DNA from: Harmonia axyridis | Taxonomy: Eukaryota > Arthropoda > Insecta > Coleoptera > Coccinellidae | Assembly (NCBI RefSeq): GCF_914767665.1 | Contig: NC_059501.1 | Coordinates: 5,272,501-5,336,500 of the forward strand | DNA: 64,000 nucleotides | Direction of reading: 5' to 3' | Part shown: piece by piece, positions 33,001 through 48,000 of the stretch | Layout: the number at the start of each line of letters is the position of its first letter | Position numbering within the stretch: position 1 is the stretch's first letter | The notes under the pieces: generated by a model | What the model saw: only the letters and a program-made list of their open reading frames with translations | What the model was told of the DNA's origin: nothing | Database searches by the model: none | Translations under genes and position numbers: made by a program

Positions 33001-36000
33001 GGGAATCTTTTACAATTCCAAATAAGGGGTTTATACAAAATAAAAAATAGTTCCTGAGTAATATTTATTCACTTACAAAACTAATTATATGTACAAAAGT
33101 TGTTATACAGAAAATAATTACAAACAATTGCGCTTATTCTCTAGCGATTGAATATAGATTATTTAGTAGGTCTACGGAGTTTTCGCGAAATTATTTGCAA
33201 ACCAAATGGCGCAACCATCGAATACTTTTCGGGAGATAGTATTGCCTCAGTATGGGATTTCTTTTCTATAATCAAATGCTTCTGGAACTTATACCGTGAC
33301 TAGAATAATTATTTGTTGCATTTGATTGAGAGGATTTTGATGTGCATATCATTGTCGACGCTGACATTATATTATATTCAGTCTTCTTATTTCATAGTTA
33401 TCATTACATGAGATCTCCTCTTAAATAGCCATACTGAACAAATATGCTTCAATACGTCCCTGTCTTTCTTAGGTAACACATAAAATTTCCCAAAGGGTCA
33501 AGTTTACATTTATGAATTTTTGGATGGTGCTAATAAACGTAAAATTTTATTTGAACAACGTTGTCCTGCTATATTATCTATACAGGATGATTTTCCTTCT
33601 TTAAATTCTTCGTATCATAAAATAAACGGTTGTCTTTTTGCTTTTCCAATAAAAAATCCATAGTTATTTTTGGTCTGTTCTTATAACGTAAAAATTTAGT
33701 GATTGGTGAAGATATTCCAAAAATTCATGAGGCGATTTCTTGATTTCGAGGTGTTGCTGTTCCCATCGATTATTTTCGAATTCGTTCCCCTTCTGGGTTA
33801 TAACAACAATTATAATCAATCGGATTTAATTGGAAAGTTATTCAGATTTGAGGCTTAACGGGCTTTTTTGTCGAATCATTTTTTTTCCAATTTATTTGTC
33901 ACTGTTTTATTTCTATGAAGCTATGGTCGCCAAACATTTTCACTAGAAAACTATGAAGTAGCTTTTCAAGGTTGTTTGAGACACCAGATTTCAAATTTAT
34001 TGTTACGGAAGAATATTTTTCGGATTTCACTTCAAACTACGTAGCTCGAAATATGTACATTGATTCCTAAGAAACTTTCAGAGATTCAAAACTTTTATCC
34101 AAATTTCATGCTTTTTTATAATAACTCATAATCGAAAAAATATAACATAACATCATTATTAATAATAGAGATTTGCTCTTCTAATTTTCAACAAATAAAA
34201 AATTGAGCGAACAATAACAAAAATTTATAATTCAAAAATTTCAACGTAGTCAAGGCCCAAAAGCCCCCAAGCTTAAAAGTAATAAATGAAAAGGCTTTCT
34301 TTGCTGCCAATTACAAAAAAAATCGCCAACGTTTCGAGGAGTTTTCTCCTCTTTTTCAAGGCAATATTCTGTACTTTTAAATACAATTTAGAATTGAAAA
34401 CTTCGAGATCATCTATCTGAAAAAATCTTCACATGGATGAAAATCTCGAACCGAACTTAAAAATAATTTTCTACTTCGATATAGAATATCTGGCTGAATT
34501 CGAAACTTCTGCGACTTGCGGAAGTATAGAAAATAAATAAAGTGCTTGTTCAATCGACACAGGATCGTTTTGGATTAAATTGGAAATCTTTTACAATTCC
34601 AAATTAGGGGTTTATACAAAATAAAAAATAGTTCCTGAGTAATATTTATTCACTTACAAAACTAATTATATGTACAAAAATTGTTATACAGAAAATAATT
34701 ACAAACAATTGCGCTTATTCTCTAGCGATTGAATATAGATTATTTAGTAGGTCTACGGAGTTTTCGCGAAATTATTTGCAAACCAAATGGCGCAACCATC
34801 GAATACTTTTCGGGAGATAGTACCTATTGCCTCAGTATGGGATTTCTTTTCTATAATCAAATGCTTCTGGAACTTAAAGCGTGACTAGAATAATTATTTG
34901 TTGCATTCGATTGAGAGGATTTTGATGTGTATTTCATTGTCGACGCTTACATTATATTATATTATTCATATGTAAATATTTATGGAACGTTCGCAATGAA
35001 ATTCTGCTTAATTAGGCTACTACGTATATTCAGTCTTCTTGTTTCATAGTTATCATTACTTCAAATCTCCTCTTGAATAGCCATACTGAACAAATATGCT
35101 TCAATCCGTCCCTGTCTTTGTTAGGCAACTCATAAAATTTCCGAGAGGGTCATCGATTCAAGTTTTATATATAAAATTTACTATAATAGAACTACATATA
35201 GAAAATCAAATGTTAAAATTTTAAAAACTCATCAACTAGGCATATGAAATTGTGTGATCATATGATTTTTTAGTCCAATCCATCTCATAGCTGTATGTCG
35301 AACTTTACAGAGATCAGGGCCCCATCTAAGTAAAATTATAATGATCCCAACGATAAACATTGTGAGTAGAGCAGGGCCAGCCATATAAACATGAAACATT
35401 TTATTTAAATGTCGCTTTCACGTTTCTGAAGTTCTGAATATTCTATTCTATGAAATTCAAGTGTAGGGGGAAGTTCTGAATTATCCTTTGGGACTGAAAT
35501 TACTTTTAGTTCTGTGTAATCTAGAGGAGGTTGTTGATGAGGAGTTGCAGTCCACAATGAAACTAACCAGCGATTTCCTGTGCGTCTGTCGCCCCAATAA
35601 TCTGAATATCTTGAACAGCAACCAAGAACAAAATTGAGGATGAATATTGATAATCCAACGATAGCACAGATTGTTACTGTAATATAAAATGGACTAAAGT
35701 CACTATATATATGTTTCTTAAAGTAGGAGCTCTTCAAATATTCTTCCCTCTCATCAAATACAGCAGACATTTTCAAACTATGAAAATCTGAAAATACCAA
35801 AGAATAATAATTACCCGCAAATATTAAGAACCGACGATTAAAAAACAAATGGCGCAACCATCTAATACTTTTCGGGAGATAGTATTGCCTCAGTATGGGA
35901 TTTCTTTTCTTTAATCAAATGCTTCTGGAACTATACCGTGACTAGAATAATTATTTGTTGCATTCGATTGAGAGGATTTGACGTGTATATCATAGTCGAC

Positions 36001-39000
36001 GCTTACTTTATATTACATTATTTATATGTAAATATTTATGGAACGTTCGCAATGAATTTCTGCTTAACTAAGCTACTACGTATATTCAGTCTTTTTGTTT
36101 CATAGTTATCATTACTTGAAATCTCCTCTTAAATAGCCATACTGAACAAATATGCTTCAATACGTCCCTGTATTTCTTAGGTAACTCATAAAATTTCCCA
36201 AAGGGTCAAGTTTACACCTATGAATTTTTGGATGGTGCTAATAAAAGTCAAATTTGATTTGAACAACGTTGTCCTGCTATATTATCTAAACGGGATGATT
36301 TTTCTTCTTAAAATTCTTCGTATCATAAAACAAACGATTGTCTTTTTGCTTTTCCAATAAAAAATCCATAGTAATTGGTCTGTTCTTATTACGTAAAAAT
36401 TCAGTGATTGGTGAAGATATTCCAAAAATTCATAAGGCGATTTCTTGATTTCAAGGTGTGCTGCCCCCATCAATTATTTTCGTTGCCCTTCTGGGGAAGA
36501 CATCGACGTCTGGTAATAAATATTCAAAACTGAAATAACAACCAAAAAAACTAACCTAATCAGTATCTCATCTTACTATTAGTTGCTACATTTTGGCTCG
36601 GAATTTACTACTGGACAAAAATACATTATTGAAAACATCAAATAAACTATAGATTCATTTATAATATTGCTTGATATATTTCTGTCCAGCAGTTAAACAT
36701 CACTTCGATTTTAGTCGGTGAGTAATTCGAAACTTACAGATCCGCTACTGTAATGTCTGTTTTACTTTATGTTTTTGGCCCATGCAATATTTATAACTAA
36801 ACCAGAAGTTGGCCTTTTGAATTGCACAGCAACCAAAGGACTCAAGTAACTTTCCCAGTTCATATATGGGTAATAGTATCCTGGAAATCCTCGATATGAA
36901 GGATAATATTTGATAGGTCCTAAATACTCATTATCTGCTTTTCCCTTTCAAGAGATCCAAATATTATTCCTCTCGTTTTCCCTAGTAATATTATATTTGA
37001 TATGATCCTTAATTTGTTGAGGCATGTCATCTGGGAGATCATTAGGATCGTTGTAGTACTCTGGTACCCAACCATATATCCTATTTCAGTTTCAGGAAGA
37101 TGCAGGGCGAGTTCCAGTGGCGTACCCAGACAAAAGCCTTGGGGGGGCGAAGAAAAAAAATTACAAATTTTCCTTCTTTCGAAGAAGCTTTCCAAGGAAG
37201 TTTGCTTGCTCATAATAAGATTGCGGATATTCCTCCTGGGGGGGATATATCCCCCTTATCCCCCCTTGGGTACGCCACTGGTGAGTTCCTATGATAGTCG
37301 AAGTGACGATCAGGTGTGCAAGGTTTCCATTTTCGGACGTCTATATCGCAAACTTGACCAGGTTATCGACCATTATTTTATATTATTTATATGTAAAAAT
37401 TTTTGGAACGTTCGCAATGAATTTCTGCTTAACTAGGCTACTACGTATATTCAGTCTTTTAGTTTCATAGTTATCATTATTTCAAATCCCCTCTATATAG
37501 GTTAACAATAAGTTCATTCAAAATGGACGGAAAACATATAATATTAGATCTAGCAATTCGATACTTTCATGAATATAAGTTTGGAGGTTATGTAGAAGTT
37601 CTATCGGTATATATAAAATATCAAAAACATAATGTCCTTAAGAAACCCAGTAAGTTACATATCTGTCATTCTAGAATTTCTCGAGAATTAAATGGAGTTA
37701 ATTAAGGACTTCTATACTTCGTTTCTCCTAAATTAGTTCAATCTATAAATTTAAATGTTTTGAATATCCTAGAAAGTATTTAATGTAACAAAGTTATTAA
37801 TTATCATGTTTACCAAACTCAAACGTTCTGAATTACTATCTTTGCGATGGTAATATGTATAAACATGACAATGGATCCTCATTTTGTATTTGATAGAAAA
37901 AAATAAAATAGAAAATTTACATTTCTAAAATTCGGATTTCTCAATAAAATAATCTATGAAAGTCACGTTTTGTACAGTACTGAAATGGAAAGATTGATCT
38001 AACGACTTAACCATCGTATTAGGACTCTGATGTGTGAATTTCATACAGAACGATCCAGGCATATGACCCTCGAAACTATTACATTCTATCGCTATGTGTT
38101 CCCTCTCATCGAATTTTCTGTAAGCTCCGCAATTATCCTGCCCTTTAGGATCTTCACTTGAACTGCATTGGTAACATTTAACTGCCTCACTTATATTAGA
38201 AATCAATGATAAAAACAAAAGAAATAAAAATAAGTATAGAGAATTCGTCCACATATTTGAATATTTGACTAGTTAGTCACCTGAAGTATCATAGAATAAC
38301 AACATTCCTCAGTTTTAATTGAGGAATAATACCAATTTTTTTTTTGGATAATAATCTTTACCGAACATCCCTATACAGGATGATTCATTACGAACGTCTA
38401 AATTCTGAATTCATGGGGCAATGTTGATTCTACCGAACATGCTGGATTCCGTGGTTGAAGATTCATTATTGATTTTGATTTTCTCAAGAATTTTTCATGT
38501 TTTTACAATTTTAATTTGGAAATTAGCAGTTAACCCGAATGATTCGTGGCCTACCAGAAACTCCTGATTTGAATCTCTTAGAGATTTTTGCTTGAAACTG
38601 TCAAGTTAAAACGTAAAATTGCCAATCTTCAAATAGAAATCGTGAAATTTCGAAAATACTAATCGAGATTTAAACGCCCACTATCTCGGAATCCCGCCAA
38701 ATTTTATGAGGCATGTTTTGAGGTCTAGAATTTAGGTTTCAGATGACATTCTGAAGGAATCACCCTGCATACAATCAAACTAGAAAATAAAGCCTTAAAA
38801 AAAGGAATATCGAACTGGCATCGACAAATCTGATTTGGTTCACTGGAAAAACCCTCTTTCAATGGCGGGCTCTAAAAATCGGCCGAAACCGGGGAGTTCG
38901 TCGCTACTTGACCCCACCAGTTGACCAGGTTATTGACCATTATTTTATATTATTTATATGTAAAAATTTTTGGAACGTTCGCAATGAATTTCTGCTTAAC

Positions 39001-42000
39001 TAGGCTACTACGTATATTCAGTCTTTTAGTTTCATAGTTATCATTATTTCAAATCCCCTCTTAAATCGCCATACTGAACAAAACCTGCTTCAAGATGAAT
39101 TATAAGATGGTGCTGATCTGATTCGAACAATCGAACCACGTTGTCCTACTATATTATCTTTACAGGATGATTGGTAAAGATATGTCAAAAATTGATAAGT
39201 CACTATCTTTGTGGGGCTGCAACTTTGAAGTCGAAACGAATTCGAAAACATATTTTCTTAAAAAAGGTATAAAATTCCAAAAAACATTCTATATATAAAT
39301 AAGTCTATATAGTTAACAATAAGTTCATTCAAAATGGACGGAAAAACTATAACAGTCTCCAATTAGATCTAGCAATTCGATACTTTCATGAATATAAGTT
39401 TGGAGGTTATGTAGAAGTTCTATCGGTATATATAAAATATCAAAAACATAATGTCCTTAAGAAACCCAGTAAGTTACATATCTGTCATTTTAGAATTTCT
39501 CGAGAATCAAATGGAGTTAATTAAGGACTTCTATACTCCGTTTCTCCTAAATTAGTTCAATCTATAAATTTAAATGTTTTGAATATCCTAGAAAGTATTT
39601 AATGTAACAAAGTTATTAATTATCATGTTTACCAAACTCAAACGTTCTGAATTACTATCTTTGCGATGGTAATATGTATAAACATGACAATGGATCCTCA
39701 TTTTGTATTTGATAGAAAAAAATAAAATAGAAAATTTACATTTCTAAAATTCGGATTTCACAATAAAATAATCTATGAAAGTCACGTTTTGTACAGTACT
39801 GAAATGGAAAGATTGATCTAACGACTTAACCATCGTATTAGGACTCTGATGTGTGAATTTCATACAGAACGATCCAGGCATATGACTCTCGAAACTATTA
39901 CATTCTATCGCTATGTGTTCCCTCTCATCGAATTTTCTGTAAGCTCCGCAATTATCCTGCCCTTTAGGATCTTCACTTGAACTGCATTGGTAACATTTAA
40001 CTGCCTCACTTATATTAGAAATCAATGATAAAAACAAAAGAAATAAAAATAAGTATAGAGAATTCGTCCACATTTTTGAATAATTGACTAGTTAGTCACC
40101 TGAAGTATCATAGAATAAAAACATTCCTCAGTTTTAATTGAGGAATCATACCAATTTTTTTTTTGGATAATAATCTTTACCGAACATCCCTATACAGGAT
40201 GATTCATTACGAATGTCTAAATTCTGAATTCATGGGGCAATGTTGGTTCTACCGAACATGCTGGATTCCGTGGTTGAAGATTCATTATTGATTTTGATTT
40301 TCTCAAGAATTTTTCATGTTTTTACAATTTTAATTTGGAAATTAGCAGTTAACCCGAATGATTCGTGGCCTACCAGAAACTCCTCATTTGAATCTCTTAG
40401 AGATTTTTGCTTGAAACTGTCAAGTTAAAACGTAAAATTGCCAATCTTCAAATAGAAATCGTGAAATTTCGAAAATACTAATCGAGATTTAAACGCCCAC
40501 TATCACGGAATCCCGCCAAATTTTATGAGGCATGTTTTGAGGTCTAGAATTCAGGTTTCAGATGACATTCTGAAGGAATCATCCTGCATACAATCAAACT
40601 AGAAAATAAAGCCTTAAAAAAAGGAATATCGGACTGGCATCGACAAATCTGATTTGGTTCACTGGAAAAACCCTCTTTCAATGGCGGGCTCTAAAAATCG
40701 GCCGAAACCGGGGAGTTCGTCGCTACTTGACCCCACCAGTTGACCAGGTTATTGACCATTATTTTATATTATTTATATGTAAAAATTTTTGGAACGTTCG
40801 CAATGAATTTCTGCTTAACTAGGCTACTACGTATATTCAGTCTTTTAGTTTCATAGTTATCAAATCCCCTCTTAAATCGCCATACTGAACAATACCTGCT
40901 TCAAGATGAATTATAAGATGGTGCTTATCTGATTCGAACCACGTTGTCCTACTATATTATTATCTTTATACAGGATGATATAGTATTCTTCTTCGAAGAC
41001 CCACCAGCATCCAGTAAATTTGTAATCATATTGGTGACCTCAAAGTTCACAAAGCAAACTTCCCACAATCCTATTTTTATGAATTGCGGATTATCTATTT
41101 TTTCGTCATTCTGCAACCAATAGGTAGTGCAGAATGCGATTATTATAAATATGAAAGCAGCTAGGGATGGGCAATAAATATCGATATATCGAAATATCGA
41201 TATTTTCTCAGAAAATTTTAGCTAACTATCGATATATCGATATTTTTACTGTAACATATTTCGATACATTTCGGTAGTGTCAGAAAATATCGATACTATA
41301 TATATATATATATATCGATAGTTTTCTGTCCCTTGCCCATCCCTACAAGCAGCTACAGTTGTAATAATAGCGGCAAGGCCTGTTCTGATTTTCATTGTCA
41401 AACATTGATAAGTCACTATCTTCGTGGGGCTGCAACTTTGAAGTCGAAACGAATTCGAAAACATATCATAGAATAACAGCATTCCTCAGTTTTAATTGAG
41501 GAATCATACCGAAGTTTATCGGATATTAATCTTTACCGAACATCCCTATACAGGATGATTCATTACGAATGTCTAAATTCTAAATTCATGGGGCAATTGA
41601 AGTTTGAAGTTTCAGTATTGATTCTGATTTTCACAAAAATTGTTAATGTTTCTACAATTTTAATTTGGAAATTAGCAGTTATCCCGAATGATTCGTGGCC
41701 TACCAGAAACTCCTGATTTGAATCTCTTAGAGATTTTGCTTGAAAGTGTCAAGTTAAAACGTAAAATTGCCAATCTTCAAATAGAAATCGTTAAATTTCG
41801 AAAATACTAATCGAGATTTAAACGCCCTCTATCTCGGAATCCCGCCAAATTTTATGAGGCATGTTTTGAGGTCTAGAATTTACGTTTCAGATGACATTCT
41901 GAAGGAATCACCCTGCATACAATCAAACTAGAGAATAAAGCCCTTAAAAAAAGGAATATCGGACTGGCATCGACAAATCTGATTTGATTCATTGGAAAAA

Positions 42001-45000
42001 AAGCCTCTTTCAATGGGGGCTCTAAAAATCGGCCGAAACCGGGGAGTTCGTCGCTACTAGACCCCACCAGTTGACCAGGTTATGGACCATTATTTTATAT
42101 TATTTATATGTTAAAATTTTTGGAACGTTCGCATTGAATTTCTGCTTAACTAGGCTACTACGTATATTCAGTCTTTTAGTTTCATAGTTATCGTTATTTC
42201 AAATCCCCTCTTAAATCGCCATACTGAATAAATATGCTTCAAGATTATTTATAAGATGGTGCTGATCTGATTCGAACAATCGAACCACGTTGTCCTACTA
42301 TATTATCTTTACAGGATGATTGGTAAAGTTATGTCAAAAATTGATAAGTCACTATCTTTGTGGGGCTGCAACTTTGAAGTCGAAACGAATTCGAAAACAT
42401 ATCATAGAATAACAATATTCCTCAGTTTTAATTGAGGAATCATACCAATTTTTTTTTGGATAATAATCTTTACCGAACATCCCTATACAGGATGATTCAT
42501 TACGAATGTCTAAATTCTGAATTCATGGGGCAATGTTGGTTCTACCGAACATGCTGGATTCCGTGGTTGAAGTTTCATTATTGATTTTGATTTTCTCAAA
42601 AATTGTTAATGTTTCTACAATTTTAATTTGGAAATTAGCAGCTGATTTGAATCTCTTAGAGATTTTCTTGAAATTGTCAAGTTAAAACGTAAAATTGCCA
42701 ATCTTCAAATATAAATCGTGAAATTTCGAAAATACTAATCGAGATTTAAACGCCCTCTATCTCGGAATCCCGCCAAATTTTATGAGGCATGTTTTGAGGT
42801 CTAGAATTCACGTTTCAGATGACATTCTGAAGGAATCACCCTGCATACAATCAAACTAGAGAATAAAGCCCTTAAAAAAAGGAATATCGGACTAGCATCG
42901 ACAAATCTGATTTGATTCATTGGAAAAAAAGCCTCTTTCAATGGGGGCTCTAAAAATCGGCCGAAACCGGGGAGTTCGTCGCTACTAGACCCCACCAGTT
43001 GACCAGGTTATGGACCATTATTTTATATTATTTATATGTTAAAATTTTTGGAACGTTCGCATTGAATTTCTGCTTAACTAGGCTACTACGTATATTCAGT
43101 CTTTTAGTTTCATAGTTATCGTTATTTCAAATCCCCTCTTAAATCGCCATACTGAACAAAACCCGCTTCAAGATGAATTATAAGATGGTGCTGATCTGAT
43201 TCGAACCACGTTGTCCTACTATATTATTATCTTTATACAGGATGATATAGTATTCTTCTTCGAAGACCCACCAACATCCAGTAAATTTGTAATCATATTG
43301 GTGACCTCAAAGATCACAAAGCAAACTTCCCACAATCCTATTTTTATGAATTGCGGATTATCTATTTTTTCGTCATTCTGCAACCAATACGGAGTGCAAT
43401 TATTTTAAATATGAAAGCATAAGCAGCTACAGTTGTAATAATAGCGGCAAGGCCTGTTCTGTTTTTCATTGTCAAAAATTGATAAGTCACTATCTTCGTG
43501 GGGCTGTAACTTTGAAGTCGAAACGAATTCGACAACATATCATAGAATAACAGCATTCCTCAGTTTTAATTGAGGAATCATACCGAAGTTTTTCGGATAT
43601 TAATCTTTACCGAACATCCCTATACAGGATGATTCATTACGAATGTCTAAATTCTGAATTCATGGGGCAATTGAAGTTTGAAGTTTCAGTATTGATTCTG
43701 ATTTTCACAAAAATTGTTAATGTTTCTACAATTTTAATTTGGAAATTAGCAGTTAACCCGAATGACTTGTGGCCTACCAGAAACTCCTGATTTGAATCTC
43801 TTAGAGATTTTTGCTTGAAACTGTCAAGTTAAAACGTAAAATTGCCAATCTTCAAATAGAAATCGTGAAATTTCGAAAATACTAATCGAGATTTAAACGC
43901 CCACTATCTCGGAATCCCGCCAAATTTTATGAGGCATGTTTTGACGGTTTTGATTTAGGTTTCAGATAACATTCTGAAGGAATCATCCTGCATACAATCA
44001 AACTAGAGAATAAAGCCCTTAAAAAAAGGAATATCGGACTGGCATCGACAAATCTGATTTGGTTCATTGGAAAAAACCCTCTTTCAATGGCGGGCTCTAA
44101 AAATCGGCCGAAACCGGGGAGTTCGTCACTACTTGACCTCACCAGTTGACCAGGTTATTGACCATTATTTTATATTATTTATATGTAAAAATTTTTGGAA
44201 CGTTCGCAATGAATTTCTGCTTAACTAGGCTACTACGTATATTCAGTCTTTTAGTTTCATAGATATCATTATTTCAAATCCTCTCTTGAATAGCCATACT
44301 GAACAAAACCCGCTTCAAGATTATTTATAAGATGGTGCTGATCTGATTCGAACAATCGAACCACGTTGTCCTACTATATTATCTTTACAGGATGATTGGT
44401 AAAGATATGTCAAAAATTGATAAGTCACTATCTTTGTGGGGCTGCAACTTTGAAGTCGAAACGAATTCGAAAACATATCATAGAATAACAACATTCCTCA
44501 GTTTTAATTGAGGAATTATACCAATTTTTTTTTGGATAATAATCTTTACCGAACATCCCTATACAGGATGATTCATTACGAATGTCTAAATTCTGAATTC
44601 ATGGGGCAATGTTGGTTCTACCGAACATGCTGGATTCCGTGGTTGAAGATTCATTATTGATTTTGATTTTCTCAAAAATTGTTAATGTTTCTACAATTTT
44701 AATTTGGAAATTAGCAGCTGATTTGAATCTCTTAGAGATTTTGCTTGAAATTGTCAAGTTAAAACGTAAAATTGCCAATCTTCAAATAGAAATCGTGAAA
44801 TTTCGAAAATACTAATCGAGATTTAAACGCCCACTATCTCGGAATCCCGCCAAATTTTATGAGGCATGTTTTGACGTCTAGAATTTAGGTTTCAGATGAC
44901 ATTCTGAAGGAATCACCCTGCATACAATCAAACTAGAGAATAAAGCCCTTAAAAAAAGGAATATCGGACTGGCATCGACAAATCTGATTTGGTTCACTGG

Positions 45001-48000
45001 AAAAACCCTCTTTCAATGGCGGGCTCTAAAAATCGGCCGAAACCGGGGAGTTCGTCGCTACTTGACCCCACCAGTTGACCAGGTTATTGACCATTATTTT
45101 ATATTATTTATATGTAAAATTTTTGGAACGTTCCCAATGAATTTCTGCTTAACTAGGCTACTACGTATATTCAGTCTTTTAGTTTCATAGTTATCATTAT
45201 TTCAAATCCCCTCTTAAATCGCCATACTGAACAAAACCCGCTTCAAGATGAATTATAAGATGGTGCCGATCTGATTCGAACCACGTTGTCCTACTATATT
45301 ATTATCTTTATACAGGATGATATAGTATTCTTCTTCGAAGACCCACCAACATCCAGTAAATTTGTAATCATATTGGTGACCTCAAAGTTCACAAAGCAAA
45401 CTTCCCACAATCCTATTTTTATGAATTGCGGATTATCTATTTTTTCGTCATTCTTCAACCAATACGGAGTCCAGAATGCAATTATTATAAATATGAAAGC
45501 AGCAAGCAGCTACAGTTGTAATAATAGCGGCAAGGCCCGTTCTGTTTTTCATTGTCAAAAATTGATAAGTCACTATCTTCGTGGGGCTGCAACTTTGAAG
45601 TCGAAACGAATTCGAAAACATATCATAGAATAACAACATTCCTCAGTTTTAATTGAGGAATCATACCGAAGTTTTTCAGATATTAATCTTTACCGAACAT
45701 CCCTATACAGGATGATTCATTACGAATGTCTAAATTCTAAATTCATGGGGCAATTGAAGTTTGAAGTTTCAGTATTGATTCTGATTTTCACAAAAATTGT
45801 TAATGTTTCTACAATTTTAATTTGGAAATTAGCAGTTAACCCGAATGACTCCTGATTTGAATCTCTTAGAGATTTTTGCTTGAAACTGTCAAGTTAAAAC
45901 GTAAAATTGCCAATCTTCAAATAGAAATCGTGAAATTTCGAAAATACTAATCGAGATTTAAACGCCCTCTATCTCGGAATCCCGCCAAATTTTATGAGGC
46001 ATGTTTTGAGGTCTAGAATTTACGTTTCAGATGACATTCTGAAGGAATCACCCTGCATACAATCAAACTAGAGAATAAAGCCCTTAAAAAAAGGAATATC
46101 GGACTGGCATCGACAAATCTGATTTGATTCATTGGAAAAAAAGCCTCTTTCAATGGGGGCTCTAAAAATCGGCCGAAACCGGGGAGTTCGTCGCTACTAG
46201 ACCCCACCAGTTGACCAGGTTATGGACCATTATTTTATATTATTTATATGTTAAAATTTTTGGAACGTTCGCATTGAATTTCTGCTTAATTAGGCTACTA
46301 CGTATATTCAGTCTTTTAGTTTCATAGTTATCATTATTTCAAATCCCCTCTTAAATCGCCATACTGAACAAAACGTGCTTCAAGATGAATTATAAGATGG
46401 TGCTGATCTGATTCGAACAATCGAACCACGTTGTCCTACTATATTATCTTTACAGGATGATTGGTAAAGTTATGTCAAAAATTGATAAGTCACTATCTTT
46501 GTGGGGCTGCAACTTTGAAGTCGAAGCGAATTCGAAAACATATAGAATAACAACATTCCTCAGTTTTAATTGAGGAATCATACCAATTTTTTTTTGGATA
46601 ATAATCTTTACCGAACATCCCTATACAGGATGATTAATTACGAATGTCTAAATTCTGAATTCATGGGGCAATGTTGGTTCTACCGAACATGCTGGATTCC
46701 GTGGTTGAAGTTTCATTATTGATTTTGATTTTCTCAAAAATTGTTAATGTTTCTACAATTTTAATTTAGAAAGTAGCAGTTAACCAGAATGACTCGGGGC
46801 ATACCAGAAACTCCTGATTTGAATCTCTTAGAGATTTTGCTTGAAACTGTAAAGTTAAAACGTAAAATTGCCAATCTTCAAATAGAAATCGTGAAATTTC
46901 GAAAATACTACGTCTAGAATTTAGGTTTCAGATAACATTCTGAAGGAATCATCCTGCATACAATCAAACTAGAGAATAAAGCCCTTAAAAAAAGGAATAT
47001 CGGACTGGCATCGACAAATCTGATTTGATTCATTGGAAAAAACCCTCTTTCAATGGCGGGCTCTAAAAATCGGCCGAAACCGGGAGTACGTCGCTACTTG
47101 ACTCCACCAGCTGCCAGTCCGATATTCTCACCTATATATACAACGTCCAGCTGCAGGGTCCTCCTCTTCACTACGCCGTGTAACGTTACCTCATGTCGTA
47201 GAGGGCGTAAGTGTTGTGTATCATGTTGAAACCTGATACAAACTGCTCCGTCGGCTTAACGCAAGCGCAGTGCTTCACCCCAAACTGCATGAGCCTTTTC
47301 CCCCTGAAACTCACGGTGTTGTGAGGCACGTACACTGGGAACACCTGAGGTGGCTTGCACATCGTCAGCACGTGCTCACTCTCCCCATAGTGGTTGTACT
47401 CGTAGAGCGATTCGTACTCCACGATCCACCTGCAGTAAGGGTAGTTGACCGACATGTATGGCGTCACCTTGTGCACTTCGTAGCCGGCCGAACAGAATTT
47501 CTCGAAGAGCGCCGTCATCATGACGATCTTCGGATCTGAAATGGAAAAGTTCGATATCATTTGGTCTTTGGCAACCTTGTTGTCGGTAAGGGCTGACAGC
47601 GAAAAGAGATCTGAATAAAACTAGGAGCAAATGCCGTTCTAATCGTTTGAATACGGATAAACATTTCCGATTTAAAAAAAAAAAATTCTCATCGGATCAT
47701 TGGCCCGAAAAAAAAATTGCAAATTCGTAAAATGAACTGTCACTTCAGCTTCATCGACGCAACCTACCCTTGATGCCTGAATATATTTCTAATAATAATA
47801 ATAATAATTCTAATCATGAAAGTGATATCTATGAAGGAAAAAGGAAAGAGTTCGATTTCCAAGTGATATCTAGATTAGGTATTCCCTCTATTTTTCAATA
47901 AATCAAATTGATATTTCGTGAATTTGGGTCATTTTGAAAATCAAATTTCGTATTTTGGTTGATAATGACTATACTAAAAGTATACTCAGGTATATAGAAG

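Larger units (their letters stand above)
37365..47100. repeat. Complex tandem array, alternating 0.93 and 1.14 kb units
   Basis: Each unit begins tgaccattattttatattat and continues gtaaaaatttttggaacgtt...cttaactaggctactacg. Starts lie at about 37365, 38935, 40755, 42085, 43015, 44158, 45090 and 46225. From 42 kb on, spacing alternates about 930 and 1140 bp. Each unit also carries a TIR-like pair, tatacaggatgattcatta and gaaggaatcaccctgcata, about 400 bp apart. The longer units include a claudin-like exon fragment, and two earlier units include a Ly6-type exon. The repeated short minus-strand frames (41873, 42801, 43927, 46013) are repeat sequence rather than genes. Confidence 0.85.

Noticed and set aside
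37523..37705. 60-residue + frame (MDGKHIILDLAIRYFHEYKF)
   Set aside because: The duplicate at about 39333 has lost the frame after the first codons, and no family resemblance is seen.
41873..42067. Repeated minus-strand frame starting MGSSSDELPGFGRFLE at 41873, 42801, 43927 and 46013
   Set aside because: Occurs only as part of the tandem repeat unit, with changes that do not preserve protein sequence; no domain seen.
47270..47539. 89-residue + frame rich in His and Arg
   Set aside because: Antisense shadow of exon 2 of the EF-hand-like gene, whose phases and splice sites are consistent.
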